A DNA stretch of 64,000 nt from NCBI RefSeq assembly GCF_004791695.1, contig NZ_SRSO01000002.1:62001-126000 (forward strand), read 5' to 3'. Each line of letters starts with the position of its first letter. Positions within the stretch are counted from its first letter, which is position 1. The translations under genes were made by a program, and so were the position numbers. Of this stretch, positions 1 through 8,819 are shown piece after piece. The DNA comes from Flavivirga rizhaonensis. GTDB taxonomy: Bacteria; Bacteroidota; Bacteroidia; Flavobacteriales; Flavobacteriaceae. The notes under the pieces were generated by a model. The model had not been told where the DNA came from, made no database searches, and worked only from the letters and a program-made list of their open reading frames with translations.

Positions 1-1
1 T

Positions 2-964
2 ACTCAATATGATTTTTTAAAAGAATTAATATCAGATTCAAGATTTATTAAAAATGTTGGAAATATTTTCTTTGAAACCGGTATGAGAAATCTTAATCCC
101 GAGCTTAATGATTTTGTTCATTCAGAAAATTTATCTGAAAAAGAAGTGGAGGAAAAATTAATTGAACTTCAAAGAAAATCGGATTGTTTTCCTCTTTGGG
201 AAATGTACAATTTCTATTACCAGAATAAAGAAATCTACACTATAAATCAATCCTTACCAAATCACGAAAAGATTAATATTTATCCAGTAGATGTAGCTGT
301 GAACCTAGATTCCTTAAGTGTTGACTATTTAGAAGATTTTTGGAACGGCGATAGTGATAATAGGGACAAATTGATGGCCGAATATATTATCGAAAAATTT
401 GAAAAAATTAAAAATTCCAATGCTAAAAGAAAAAAAGCCCTGGTGATAATGAATTATCGACATGCGTACAACAAAAATTTTCAAATGTCAAATAAAGAAA
501 TGATCTATAATGTTGGAGCTTTTCTTTTTGAAAAGTACCCCAATAAAACAGCCAACGTTCTAATAAATTCCGTGATTATTCAAGGTGGTAAATGGGATGC
601 TTCATTTAAAGTGGCAAATAATGAAGATTCCGGATTTGACTTCAAAAACTCGCCTTTTGGAGAAGATCATTTTGATATGTGGTCGTTCACAAAGCATGAC
701 GACAAGTATCAAGATATGTTTACAGGGTTTATTTATTACAAAAAACCGGAAGATTTTAAATTGATTACAGGAGTAGAAGGCCTCATTGATACAACCTTTA
801 TCCAAACTTATAAGAATAGGGTTAAGCTATGGCAACAAGTTAGTGAAAGAGAGCACCTATTAGATGATGATGAAATTTATAAAGAGTATGGTACAAAAAA
901 CATACGACCACTCGAAAATATTGATTCTATATCATCTTTGATTAATAGGTGGATAATAAAATAA
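2..964 (+). CDS. ChaN/Tiki-like hypothetical protein, 5' end cut by window
   Basis: The reading frame is already open at base 2 and runs to TAA at 964, so the first in-frame ATG at 83 is internal and the real start lies outside the window. About 320 residues are visible. The segment LISDSRFIKNVGNIFFETG near the visible start resembles a group of Bacteroidota proteins of the haem-binding-uptake/Tiki/erythromycin-esterase-like superfamily, in which an acidic residue follows a beta strand (here FFETG). No signal peptide can be judged because the N-terminus is missing. The next gene follows after 22 nt in the same direction and may be cotranscribed. Function is unknown; the superfamily link is from memory of the pattern and is tentative. 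Confidence 0.55.
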   Translation, partial: TQYDFLKELISDSRFIKNVGNIFFETGMRNLNPELNDFVHSENLSEKEVEEKLIELQRKSDCFPLWEMYNFYYQNKEIYTINQSLPNHEKINIYPVDVAVNLDSLSVDYLEDFWNGDSDNRDKLMAEYIIEKFEKIKNSNAKRKKALVIMNYRHAYNKNFQMSNKEMIYNVGAFLFEKYPNKTANVLINSVIIQGGKWDASFKVANNEDSGFDFKNSPFGEDHFDMWSFTKHDDKYQDMFTGFIYYKKPEDFKLITGVEGLIDTTFIQTYKNRVKLWQQVSEREHLLDDDEIYKEYGTKNIRPLENIDSISSLINRWIIK

Positions 965-986
965 AAAAAACATTTTAAATATACTC

Positions 987-1439
987 ATGAATAATTTAAA
1001 AAATAGACCCAAAGGGAATTATATACAGGAAGCCAGTTGGGAGGCACTTTATCTTTTAATTGAAAACTGGAAAAAGGACTTAGAATTTTATTTTTTTGAT
1101 ATAAAGTTTTTAGAAAATCTAATTGAAAGTCATTTTTCAGAACTTTTAGTTTGTCAAAATTTAGATGAATTAAGAGAGTTGAAAATTGAGGTTTTTGAAT
1201 TGCAAAACCAATGCGAGTATATCCTAAAATGTGTTCAAAATAACTTAGATAGTATTGTAGATATTGTCAATAACAAGTTTATTCATGATACCGCTCAATT
1301 TAGAATAGAAAGCAAACATCTTGAAGATAATATTCAAGTATTCATTACCAATGAACGAGAACTTAGAAGAACCATTTTTAGTATGATTAAAGATGTATTT
1401 GAAGGCAAAAAATCAAAAAATGTTTGGATGTTTAATTAA
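987..1439 (+). CDS. hypothetical coiled-coil protein
   Basis: A 150-residue protein not assigned to a named family. It is rich in Glu, Lys, Leu and Asn with long predicted helices, roughly residues 60-110 suggesting a coiled coil. There is no signal peptide or membrane segment, so it is probably cytoplasmic. It lies 22 nt after the preceding gene and 58 nt before the CbpA-like co-chaperone, all on the same strand, which suggests it belongs to the same stress-type cluster. The ATG at 987 is the only good start. Function unknown. Confidence 0.6.
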   Translation: MNNLKNRPKGNYIQEASWEALYLLIENWKKDLEFYFFDIKFLENLIESHFSELLVCQNLDELRELKIEVFELQNQCEYILKCVQNNLDSIVDIVNNKFIHDTAQFRIESKHLEDNIQVFITNERELRRTIFSMIKDVFEGKKSKNVWMFN

Positions 1440-1497
1440 ACTATTATTTAGGTTCAATTAAGTTGCTTTACAGTTAAATAACTTTAAAATTCAGTAT

Positions 1498-2385
1498 ATG
1501 TCGTTTATAGATTACTATAAAATACTTGGCATTACAAAAACGGCATCCGAAGCGGATATCAAAAAAGCGTATAGAAAATTAGCGCGTAAATATCATCCAG
1601 ATTTAAATCCGAATGATAAAGTAGCCGAAAAGAAATTCAAAGAAATAAACGAAGCCAATGAGGTATTAAGCAATCCCGAAAATCGTAAAAAATACGACCA
1701 ATATGGAGCGCATTGGCAACATGCTGAAGAATACGAAAAAGCTAAACAGCAGGAACAATATCAGAGACGCTATCAAGGAACATCAGGTCCTTATGCAGAA
1801 GAAGACTTTTCAGATTTTTTTGAGAGTATGTTTGGTGGTAGATCTTCTTCAGGAGCTAGAGGCAGACAAGTAAAATTTAGAGGACAGGATTTTAATGCCG
1901 AACTTCAACTTGATTTAAAGGACGTTTACACAACCCACAAACGCGCCTTAACCGTAAATAATAAAAATATTAGAATTACCATTCCGGCAGGGGTAGAGAA
2001 TGGACAAATTATTAAAATAAAAGGGCATGGTGGTAAAGGTGTTAATGGTGGTCCTAATGGGGATTTGTACATTCAGTTTTCAATTATAAACCATTCAAAA
2101 TTTAAAAGAGACAAAGATAACCTTCATGTAACCGTAGATTTAGATTTGTATAAGGCTTTACTAGGTGGAGAAATCACGATTGACACCTTTAACGGAAAAG
2201 TAAAACTTAATATAAAACCAGAAACTCAAAACAGAGCTAAGGTAAAACTCAAAAGCAAAGGGTTTCCTGTGTATAAAAAGGAAGGTGTTTTTGGGGATTT
2301 ATATATTACATACCAAATAAAAATGCCTGTAAACCTTACTAATAAGGAAAAGGAACTATTTTCAGAATTAGCCAAATTAAGATGA
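1498..2385 (+). CDS. cbpA: CbpA-type DnaJ co-chaperone
   Basis: A 295-residue J-domain protein that stimulates DnaK ATPase and presents substrates. The J domain occupies residues 1-70 with the invariant HPD at 33-35, followed by a Gly/Phe/Ser-rich linker (about 100-125) and the two C-terminal beta domains of DnaJ (about 130-290). The Cys-rich zinc-finger repeats of true DnaJ are absent, which places it in the CbpA (type II) class rather than DnaJ. The stop overlaps the start of the next gene (ATGA, 2382-2385), which encodes a CbpM-like modulator, matching the known cbpA-cbpM arrangement. No obvious promoter element was found in the 58 nt upstream. Confidence 0.9.
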   Translation: MSFIDYYKILGITKTASEADIKKAYRKLARKYHPDLNPNDKVAEKKFKEINEANEVLSNPENRKKYDQYGAHWQHAEEYEKAKQQEQYQRRYQGTSGPYAEEDFSDFFESMFGGRSSSGARGRQVKFRGQDFNAELQLDLKDVYTTHKRALTVNNKNIRITIPAGVENGQIIKIKGHGGKGVNGGPNGDLYIQFSIINHSKFKRDKDNLHVTVDLDLYKALLGGEITIDTFNGKVKLNIKPETQNRAKVKLKSKGFPVYKKEGVFGDLYITYQIKMPVNLTNKEKELFSELAKLR

Positions 2386-2684
2386 TTATGAAAACTGAAA
2401 ACTTTATTTCGATACAGCATATTTGCACCTATTATAATGTTCCAGAGTCATTTATAATCACTTTACATGATTATGAATTAATAGAAATATTTTCTGTTCA
2501 AAACGCACCATGTGTTGATAAAACTCAAATTAGAAACATTGAAAAAATGATCCGCTTGCATTATGAACTAGATATAAATTTTGAAGGGATGGATGTTATT
2601 TTTAATCTTCTTAAAAAAGTGGAATTAATGAATGAGGATATTATAGAATTACATAATAGATTAAGGCGGTTTGAACTTGATTAA
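2382..2684 (+). CDS. cbpM: CbpM-like chaperone modulator (MerR-like fold)
   Basis: A 100-residue protein with the features of CbpM/YccV-like modulators: an N-terminal winged-helix-like segment with ISIQHICTYYNVPESFI and a C-terminal helix with LLKKVELMNEDIIELHNRL. In enterobacteria CbpM binds the J domain of CbpA and inhibits its co-chaperone and DNA-binding activity. Translation is coupled to cbpA through a 4-nt ATGA overlap. A second in-frame ATG at 2388 is an equally plausible start. Identification rests on size, sequence pattern and position beside cbpA. Confidence 0.78.
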   Translation: MIMKTENFISIQHICTYYNVPESFIITLHDYELIEIFSVQNAPCVDKTQIRNIEKMIRLHYELDINFEGMDVIFNLLKKVELMNEDIIELHNRLRRFELD

Positions 2685-2778
2685 TACATTCTAAAAAAAC
2701 AAGAAGAGTTCTTTGTTTAAGCTTTAAAATCTGTCTTTTAACTAGGTTTAAAATTAACTTTTTAAAAACAAGAATATT

Positions 2779-3285
2779 ATGAGTACAGTACAAACACAAA
2801 AAAATGAGGAATGTTGCCCTGAATTTCATCCAGAAAAATGGGATAACAAGACATTAAATTGGAATCAGAAGCCATTTATTAAAGAAACTATCCCAACATT
2901 TTTTCATATGCCTTTGCCAAAAATGATTGGAAAGAAAGTAACAAAAATGATGAAGTTGGCGGAAAACACCAATAATATATCAACAGATAAGTTAGATGTA
3001 CTATTGTTGTTTAATGACCCTAGTGCCTTTAAATCCAACATGTATTTATCTGTAATTGGTAATGTGCCAAATGCTAACAACACCACAATTACAGGAACAT
3101 TTATTGGAAAAGTATTTGATGGTACATACAATCAAATCCCAAAGTTTATAAAACAAATGAATTCATATTTAAAAGATCATGATAAAAAAACAAAGGATTA
3201 TTATACCCACTATGCTTACTGTCCGAAATGTGCAAGGAAATTTGGACATAATTATATGATTCTCTTTGCAGAAATCACACAATAA
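2779..3285 (+). CDS. conserved hypothetical protein with C-terminal CxxC
   Basis: A 168-residue protein without signal peptide. Near the N-terminus it carries a CC pair (ECCPEFHP) and the segment NWNQKPFI; near the C-terminus is YCPKCARKFGHNYMILFAEI, a CxxC that could bind metal or be redox-active. The middle is an alpha/beta region compatible with a GyrI-like or SRPBCC-like ligand-binding fold, but I cannot assign it. A -7-like TAGGTTTA lies at 2743-2750, 28 nt before the ATG, but without the TGAT-N4-ATCA box seen at other promoters in this cluster. Function unknown. Confidence 0.6.
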   Translation: MSTVQTQKNEECCPEFHPEKWDNKTLNWNQKPFIKETIPTFFHMPLPKMIGKKVTKMMKLAENTNNISTDKLDVLLLFNDPSAFKSNMYLSVIGNVPNANNTTITGTFIGKVFDGTYNQIPKFIKQMNSYLKDHDKKTKDYYTHYAYCPKCARKFGHNYMILFAEITQ

Positions 3286-3326
3286 TGTATTTAAGCTTGC
3301 CAACAGAATTCTAATAGTCTAAAAAA

Positions 3327-3460
3327 ATGGACATAACAAAAATAATAGAAGTAACCCTTGAGAATGTTCAAGAAGGAACACTCTTTTGTTTTAAAGACTT
3401 ATAAAAATTCCTCTTAATAGAATAATGGTTTGTTTAATGGTACCTGAAAAAAATCATATG
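3327..3460 (+). pseudogene. decayed partial copy of the downstream GNAT acetyltransferase gene
   Basis: From ATG 3327 the frame reads 25 residues to TAA at 3402-3404. Fourteen of these (EVTLENVQEGTLFCFKDL region) align with the start of the intact GNAT gene at 4321 (NVTPENVQEETFFCIKDI). Similarity continues in the same frame beyond the stop through two more stops: Trp-Phe and Tyr positions matching WFEKRY of the intact gene remain recognisable to about 3460. It is therefore a paralogous relic, inactivated by stops and truncation. Together with the intact copy it brackets the OB-fold gene at 3614. Confidence 0.75.
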
Positions 3461-3546
3461 TGAAGACTGATTATAATTTCCCTTATGCTAATATTTAGAA
3501 ATATCTTTAATAAACAACTTTGATTCATTATTGACTAAAATATGTC

Positions 3547-3589
3547 TGATGGATATCATTGTGGCAGTAATTCTCTGAGATTATCTTTA
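3547..3589 (+). promoter_or_regulatory. FNR-type box plus -7 element (site 1)
   Basis: TGATGGATATCA at 3547-3558 followed by TT, then 23 nt, then TATCTTTA at 3582-3589, a match to the Bacteroidota -7 element TAnnTTTG/A. The -7 box ends 24 nt before ATG 3614. Box centre to -7 centre is 33 bp, as expected for an activator centred near -41.5. Confidence 0.8.
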
Positions 3590-3613
3590 TTCTTATTAAT
3601 CAAAAAGAAAAAA

Positions 3614-4084
3614 ATGAAATGTTTAACACTTAAAACGCTATTGATATCAATATTAATAGTGTTTACTGCAAATACAGATGTTTTTGCACAACAACGAAAC
3701 TCAGGTTGGGGTAGAAACTCTAACTATGGAAGATTGTTCAACCCAAAAACGGTTGAAACTTTTACTGGTACAGTTCTTTCAGTAGAGCGTACTTTATTGG
3801 AGAAAAACATGTCTTATGGTGTTCATTTAAAAGTAAAAACAAAATCTGAAACCATTTCTGTACACCTAGGGCCAGCGTGGTTTATAGATAATCAAGAAAT
3901 TCAGTTTGCGAAAAACGATAAAGTTACCGTAACAGGCTCAAGAATTACCTATAAAAATGCCCCTGCAATTATTGTAATGCATGCTTTAAAAGGCAATTTA
4001 GAACTCAAATTAAGAGATAAAAACGGATATCCTGTATGGAGTGGTTGGAGAAGAAAAGGCATGGTAAATAAAAGAAATATTTAA
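3614..4084 (+). CDS. secreted OB-fold-like periplasmic protein
   Basis: The frame is open from 3542, but the convincing start is ATG 3614 (156 residues): it begins a classical signal peptide (MKCLTLKTLLISILIVFTAN, cleavage near VFAQ), and the 3542 ATG overlaps the FNR-type box. The mature part has a small beta domain around ETFTGTVLSVERTL, VHLGPAWFIDNQ and KVTVTGSRITY, and ends with LRDKNGYPVWSGWRR. This pattern is shared by small periplasmic OB-fold proteins often found in redox or stress clusters. Ligand unknown. It is monocistronic and lies between an intact GNAT gene and its relic. Confidence 0.7.
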   Translation: MKCLTLKTLLISILIVFTANTDVFAQQRNSGWGRNSNYGRLFNPKTVETFTGTVLSVERTLLEKNMSYGVHLKVKTKSETISVHLGPAWFIDNQEIQFAKNDKVTVTGSRITYKNAPAIIVMHALKGNLELKLRDKNGYPVWSGWRRKGMVNKRNI

Positions 4085-4320
4085 TAAAAAGGGGGAGTTA
4101 TTCTATTTAAAGGGTGATACATGTTAACATTCAAAAATTTTAATATTGCTGATTGATTTTCTTTCTATCGTATAATGGCTGCCCCTGTTTTATTAGTTTT
4201 AATTTGGCAGGATATTTAGATTGGTATTTGCGGCTTCTATTGATCAATTATTCTACGGATGCTATTGATGGTTATTTACAAGAGGTATTCTAAGGCTAAA
4301 ACGTTGGAAAAAATAAAATT

Positions 4321-5076
4321 ATGAAAATAATAAATGTAACACCGGAAAATGTTCAAGAAGAAACCTTTTTCTGCATTAAGGATATAAAAAATCTAGGTTT
4401 TGATAGTAAAAGAAAGTGGTTTGAAAAGAGGTATAAAGAAGGAATAAATTTGAGAATCCTGAAAAATGAGGATAATAAAATGATTGGCTTTATAGAGTTT
4501 ATTCCTGCATCAAAAGCTTGGAGGCCCATAAATGCTGGTAATTTTATGTTTATTCATTGTATGTATATATACTCGAAAAAAGATAGAAGTAGAGGTTATG
4601 GTAAAATGTTAATTAATGAAGCAGAGAAAGAAGCCAAAAAACATAAAATGGCTGGTTTATGTATAATGACCAGTAAAGGTTCTTGGATGGCTAACAAAAC
4701 TATTTTTGAAAAACATGGCTTTACAGAGATAGGCAAAAAAGGCAGATTTGAATTATTATCAAAAAAATGGGATAAGAATGTTTCTAATCCAAAACTGATT
4801 GATTGGACAAAACAACAATATAAGTATAAAGGATGGCATTTATTATATGCAGATCAATGCCCTTGGCATGAAAAATCAGTATTCAATCTTTTAAATACAG
4901 CGATGGATTATGATGTTGATATAAAAGTGACCAAAATAAATACAGCACAAGAAGCAAAAAATGGACCCTCAGGCTTTGGTGTATTTGGTCTTTTACATAA
5001 TGGTAAACTTTTAGAAGATCATTATATAAGTGCAACACGTTTTAGAAACATTCTTAAAAAAGAACTTCAAAACTAA
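4321..5076 (+). CDS. GNAT acetyltransferase with C-terminal YoaP-like domain
   Basis: A 251-residue two-domain protein. Residues 1-150 form an acetyl-CoA-dependent GNAT domain, with the pyrophosphate-loop region DRSRGYGKMLI and the C-terminal FEKHGFTEIGKKGRF. Residues 165-250 match the YoaP-like domain, with a thioredoxin-like motif QCPWHEKS that could be a metal or redox site. The substrate is unknown. A degenerate relic of its 5' end lies about 1 kb upstream. No FNR-type box or clear -7 element was found in the 236 nt before the start. Confidence 0.82.
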   Translation: MKIINVTPENVQEETFFCIKDIKNLGFDSKRKWFEKRYKEGINLRILKNEDNKMIGFIEFIPASKAWRPINAGNFMFIHCMYIYSKKDRSRGYGKMLINEAEKEAKKHKMAGLCIMTSKGSWMANKTIFEKHGFTEIGKKGRFELLSKKWDKNVSNPKLIDWTKQQYKYKGWHLLYADQCPWHEKSVFNLLNTAMDYDVDIKVTKINTAQEAKNGPSGFGVFGLLHNGKLLEDHYISATRFRNILKKELQN

Positions 5077-5200
5077 TACCTTAGTTGTCTTAAATTAATA
5101 GCGAAACAAATCATGAATTGATTGTAAGAATTTGGTATAGTCACAAACCACCAAACAATTTATATACTTAAAAAACATTAACATTCTTCAAAATCGAATC

Positions 5201-5243
5201 TGATATATATCATTGTTAGAGTCTTTAAAATGAGATAGTTTTA
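5201..5243 (+). promoter_or_regulatory. FNR-type box plus -7 element (site 2)
   Basis: A perfectly symmetrical TGATATATATCA at 5201-5212 followed by TT, a 23-nt gap, then TAGTTTTA at 5236-5243. It precedes the GH130-GT4 operon with an 80-nt leader, the longest of the set. Confidence 0.8.
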
Positions 5244-5323
5244 GCAATACTCAATTTAAAAACAGCATCGTTTTTTAATTGAATTATGGTTCAATAATTC
5301 AGAATAAGATAAAACTATAGCAA

Positions 5324-6361
5324 ATGAAAGGGTTAGAGAAATATGGTATTCTTTTAAGTCCATCAGAAAATGAGTTTGAAAATGATGGAACTTTCAATCC
5401 AGGAATTTATCAAGAAGGTGATACAGTACATATATTATATAGGGCAGTGCAGCACGGTAATTTTTCTACCATAGGGTATGCTAAAACCAATGGCCCATGT
5501 AATATAAAAGAGCGATATAACTATCCTATTATAACTCGTGAACTAGAGTGTGAAAAGCATGGTGTTGAAGATGCCAGAGTTGTAAAGATAGGTGACACTT
5601 ATTATTTAGTATATACCGCTTATGATGGTATTAATACATTAGGAGCGTTAGCTACATCTAAAGATTTAATTCATTTTGAAAAGCATGGTATTATAACCCC
5701 TCAGCTCAATTATCAAGAATATGAAAAATTGGTAAAGTGTTGTGATAAAAAAGGACTTAACCCTAAATACCATCATTATTTCAGATTATTTGCTGAAATA
5801 GGCTTGGTAAATGAGGAGTTTAGGCTTTTACGAGATAAGGATATTGTTCTTTTTCCTAGAAAGTTCAATGGTAAATTTGCCATGCTACACCGAATTTGGC
5901 CAGGTATTCAAATTGTCTATTTTGATGATTGGAAAGATCTAACCAAATCTTTTTGGGAAGATTATATACGGAATCTTACTGATTATATAGTTCTTGACCC
6001 CAAAGGTATTTTTGAAGTGAATTATATTGGAGCTGGTGGCTCACCAATTGAAACTGAAGATGGCTGGTTATTAATCTATCATGGAGTACAAGAAACTGCA
6101 AGAGGTAGAACGTATCATGCTAAAGCGGCACTATTGCATAGAGATAAGCCTGAAATTGAGATTTCAAGACTTCCTTATCCTTTATTTTCCCCTACAAAAA
6201 AATGGGAAAAACATGGCATTGTAGATAATGTCGTTTTCCCTACAGGGCATGCTTTATTTGGAGATGATCTTTATGTTTATTACGGTGCTGCCGATATGTA
6301 TACAGGTGTAGTTAAAATGAGTTTGAAAAGACTTTTGATGGAATTAAGAAAACAACCTTAA
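5324..6361 (+). CDS. GH130 family glycoside phosphorylase/hydrolase
   Basis: A 345-residue five-bladed beta-propeller enzyme of family GH130, whose members mainly phosphorolyse beta-mannosides, releasing mannose 1-phosphate. Visible hallmarks are TFNPGIYQEGDTVHILYRA, the catalytic-Asp region HGVEDARVVKIGDTYYLVYTA, YHGVQ and the C-terminal VYYGAADMYTG. There is no signal peptide, so it acts in the cytoplasm. It is followed 12 nt later by a glycosyltransferase and is preceded by FNR-type site 2, so both are probably induced together. Linkage specificity (beta-1,4 or beta-1,2) cannot be decided from sequence alone. Confidence 0.88.
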   Translation: MKGLEKYGILLSPSENEFENDGTFNPGIYQEGDTVHILYRAVQHGNFSTIGYAKTNGPCNIKERYNYPIITRELECEKHGVEDARVVKIGDTYYLVYTAYDGINTLGALATSKDLIHFEKHGIITPQLNYQEYEKLVKCCDKKGLNPKYHHYFRLFAEIGLVNEEFRLLRDKDIVLFPRKFNGKFAMLHRIWPGIQIVYFDDWKDLTKSFWEDYIRNLTDYIVLDPKGIFEVNYIGAGGSPIETEDGWLLIYHGVQETARGRTYHAKAALLHRDKPEIEISRLPYPLFSPTKKWEKHGIVDNVVFPTGHALFGDDLYVYYGAADMYTGVVKMSLKRLLMELRKQP

Positions 6362-6373
6362 AAAAGCGCTGTT

Positions 6374-8668
6374 ATGAAATTTTTAGAAAGAGGTATGAAG
6401 ATGCTAATTGTTGGATCGTATCCACCAAGAAAATGTGGAATAGCGACTTTTTCTAATGATACGTTTAATGCAATTCGTAGTATGTTTGGAAGCACATTAC
6501 CTATAGAAGTATGTGCATTACAAAATGAAAAAACACCACTATCCTATAATCAAGAAGTATCCTACGTGTTGGTTACTTCAGTTTTAGAAAATTATCGTTT
6601 AATTGCTGAAAAAATAAATGAAAGAAACGATATTGGTTTAGTATGTATTCAGCATGAATTTGGGCTATTTGGTGGGGTACTAGGAGATTATTTATTGGCG
6701 TTTTTATTGGCATTAAATAAGCCGGTTATAACGATTTTTCATACGGTATTACCAAATCCTGGTAAAGAGAGGAAAAAAGTTATTCAAACCATCGATTCTC
6801 TTTCAGATAAACTTATTGCGCTTACCAAAAAATCTAAAGACATTCTTGTTAACGATTATAATTGCTCAAAATATAAAGTTAGAGTAATACCACATGGCAC
6901 TCATGTTGTTCTTTGGGAAGATAAAAGTTTATTAAAACATAAATATAGATATGATGATAAAATTGTATTATCAACATTTGGTCTGCTTAGTAAAAATAAG
7001 CATATAGAAACAGCTTTGTTTGCTTTAAAAGATATCGTAAAAAAACACCCTAATGTGGTTTATTTAGTTATTGGCAAAACACATCCTGAAATCATAAAAA
7101 GAGAAGGAGAAGCTTACCGTAATGGACTTATGGAAATAACTAAAAACCTTAAGTTAGAAGATAATGTCATATTCATTAATAAATATTTGAAATTAAAACA
7201 ATTGCTTGAATATTTAACATTATCCGATATCTATTTATTTACGTCTAAAGACCCCAACCAAGCAGTTAGTGGTACACTTGTATATGCGTTAAGTTGTGGT
7301 TGTGCTGTAATTTCAAACCCAATACCTCATGCATTAGAAATTTTAAGGGGTGGTAATGGCATATTATTAGAAAACTTTGGTGATAATGAAGAACTCAAAC
7401 AGCATATATTGGATCTGGTAGAAAATGAAAGTAAACGGGCTAATATGGCTAAAAATGCCTTTGCAAATATTCGATTTTCAACTTGGGAAAATGTAGCTAT
7501 AAAATATGGATTGCTTTTTGGAGAACTCACAGAACGTATTGAGGATTTAAGGTTTAATTTACCTCCAATTAAATTAGATCATATTAAAAAATTAACCACT
7601 AATTATGGCATACTGCAATTTTCCAATTTTAGTCAACCAGACATAAACTCAGGTTATACTTTAGATGACAATGCCAGAGCCTTAATTAATATAATAATGC
7701 ATTACAATTTATATGGAGGTAAAAGTGTGCTAAACTATGCAAATATCTATTTAGGATTTATAGAAAATATACAAAGAGAAAGTGGTTGGTTTGATAATTA
7801 TTTAAATTATGAACTCGAGTTAACAAAACAAAATTCAGAAACTAATCTTGAAGATGCTAATGGTAGGGCAATTTGGAGTTTAGGCTATGTTATTGGCCAT
7901 AAGGAAATATTGCCTTCTGGTTTTGTTAAACGTGCTAAAAATTGTTGGCACAAAATTATGCATAGAATTGATGATATTAATTCCCCTAGGGCAATAGCAT
8001 ATAGCATTAAGGGGTTGAGTCATTATTATGCACAATGCCCAGATGAATTTATAAAGAATAAAGTAGAAAGGTTTGCCAACAAGCTTTTACAGCATTACAA
8101 AGTAAACTATGAGGAAGGATGGCATTGGTATGAAGACTATATGACTTACGCCAATAATATATTACCAGAAGCCATGATGTACAGCTATTTAATTACGAAA
8201 AATGAAGATCATAAGAATATAGCAGAAATTACTTTTGATTTCTTATTGTCACAATATTTTATGAAACGTCAAATTAAAGTAATATCAAACAGAGGATGGT
8301 TTAAGAAAAAAAATGAACGTGTATTTTATGGAGAGCAACCTATAGAAATAGTTACTACAATTATTGCATTGGATTTATTTTACAGGATAACAAGTAAAGC
8401 TAGATATAAAAATCAACTGGAAATTGCATATAGCTGGTTTTTGGGTAATAATCACCTTAATCAAGTGATGTATAATTCAAAAAATGGAGCCTCTTATGAT
8501 GGTTTAGAAGATACACACGTAAATATTAATCAAGGAGCAGAATCTACCTTGTGTTTTCTTAAGGCTCAAATGATAATTGATAAATATAGCAGAAAAATCA
8601 AAACATTTAGGCATTATAAAATTGGAAAAAAAAGGAACCTCAATATTATCTTTTCTAATGAATCATAA
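6374..8668 (+). CDS. GT4 glycosyltransferase fused to an alpha/alpha-barrel domain
   Basis: A 764-residue two-domain protein. Residues about 8-380 form a GT-B fold family 4 glycosyltransferase, with the N-terminal SYPPRKCGIATFS, VCIQHEFGLFGG, the STFGLLSKNKHIE nucleotide-sugar start of the second half and the acceptor-side AVSGTLVYALSCGCAVIS. Residues about 400-760 are helical with Trp-rich repeats and DDNARALIN, resembling six-hairpin (alpha/alpha)6 glycosidase-like domains. Met 8 (6395) or Met 10 (6401) are alternative starts. Cotranscription with GH130 suggests that one makes and the other recycles a mannose-containing glycan; that is inference. Confidence 0.8.
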   Translation: MKFLERGMKMLIVGSYPPRKCGIATFSNDTFNAIRSMFGSTLPIEVCALQNEKTPLSYNQEVSYVLVTSVLENYRLIAEKINERNDIGLVCIQHEFGLFGGVLGDYLLAFLLALNKPVITIFHTVLPNPGKERKKVIQTIDSLSDKLIALTKKSKDILVNDYNCSKYKVRVIPHGTHVVLWEDKSLLKHKYRYDDKIVLSTFGLLSKNKHIETALFALKDIVKKHPNVVYLVIGKTHPEIIKREGEAYRNGLMEITKNLKLEDNVIFINKYLKLKQLLEYLTLSDIYLFTSKDPNQAVSGTLVYALSCGCAVISNPIPHALEILRGGNGILLENFGDNEELKQHILDLVENESKRANMAKNAFANIRFSTWENVAIKYGLLFGELTERIEDLRFNLPPIKLDHIKKLTTNYGILQFSNFSQPDINSGYTLDDNARALINIIMHYNLYGGKSVLNYANIYLGFIENIQRESGWFDNYLNYELELTKQNSETNLEDANGRAIWSLGYVIGHKEILPSGFVKRAKNCWHKIMHRIDDINSPRAIAYSIKGLSHYYAQCPDEFIKNKVERFANKLLQHYKVNYEEGWHWYEDYMTYANNILPEAMMYSYLITKNEDHKNIAEITFDFLLSQYFMKRQIKVISNRGWFKKKNERVFYGEQPIEIVTTIIALDLFYRITSKARYKNQLEIAYSWFLGNNHLNQVMYNSKNGASYDGLEDTHVNINQGAESTLCFLKAQMIIDKYSRKIKTFRHYKIGKKRNLNIIFSNES

Positions 8669-8748
8669 CCAATGATGTCAAATAAAAAGCGGTTTAGAAA
8701 ACGAAAATAGTTAACCAGTTAGTTGTATTATATAAGTTATTTATAGAC

Positions 8749-8791
8749 TGATGGTAATCATTTTGGAGTTTGATTAATATATATAGATTTA
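8749..8791 (+). promoter_or_regulatory. FNR-type box plus -7 element (site 3)
   Basis: TGATGGTAATCA at 8749-8760 followed by TTTT, a 23-nt gap, then TAGATTTA at 8784-8791, 28 nt before ATG 8820. It drives the three-gene PepSY-like/PNPOx/membrane-protein unit. Confidence 0.8.
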
Positions 8792-8819
8792 TTTCATATT
8801 AATTATAAAAGCTCGAATC

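Noticed and set aside
3445..3456. TGAAAAAAATCA, near-match to the FNR-type box
   Set aside because: One core mismatch, and the sequence at the expected -7 position (3480-3487) does not match TAnnTTTA.
4153..4293. 46-codon open frame with coding-like composition (contains LDWYLRLLLINYSTDAIDGY)
   Set aside because: No ATG, a stop immediately upstream, and no recognised family. It may be a gene shard, but evidence is too thin for a feature.
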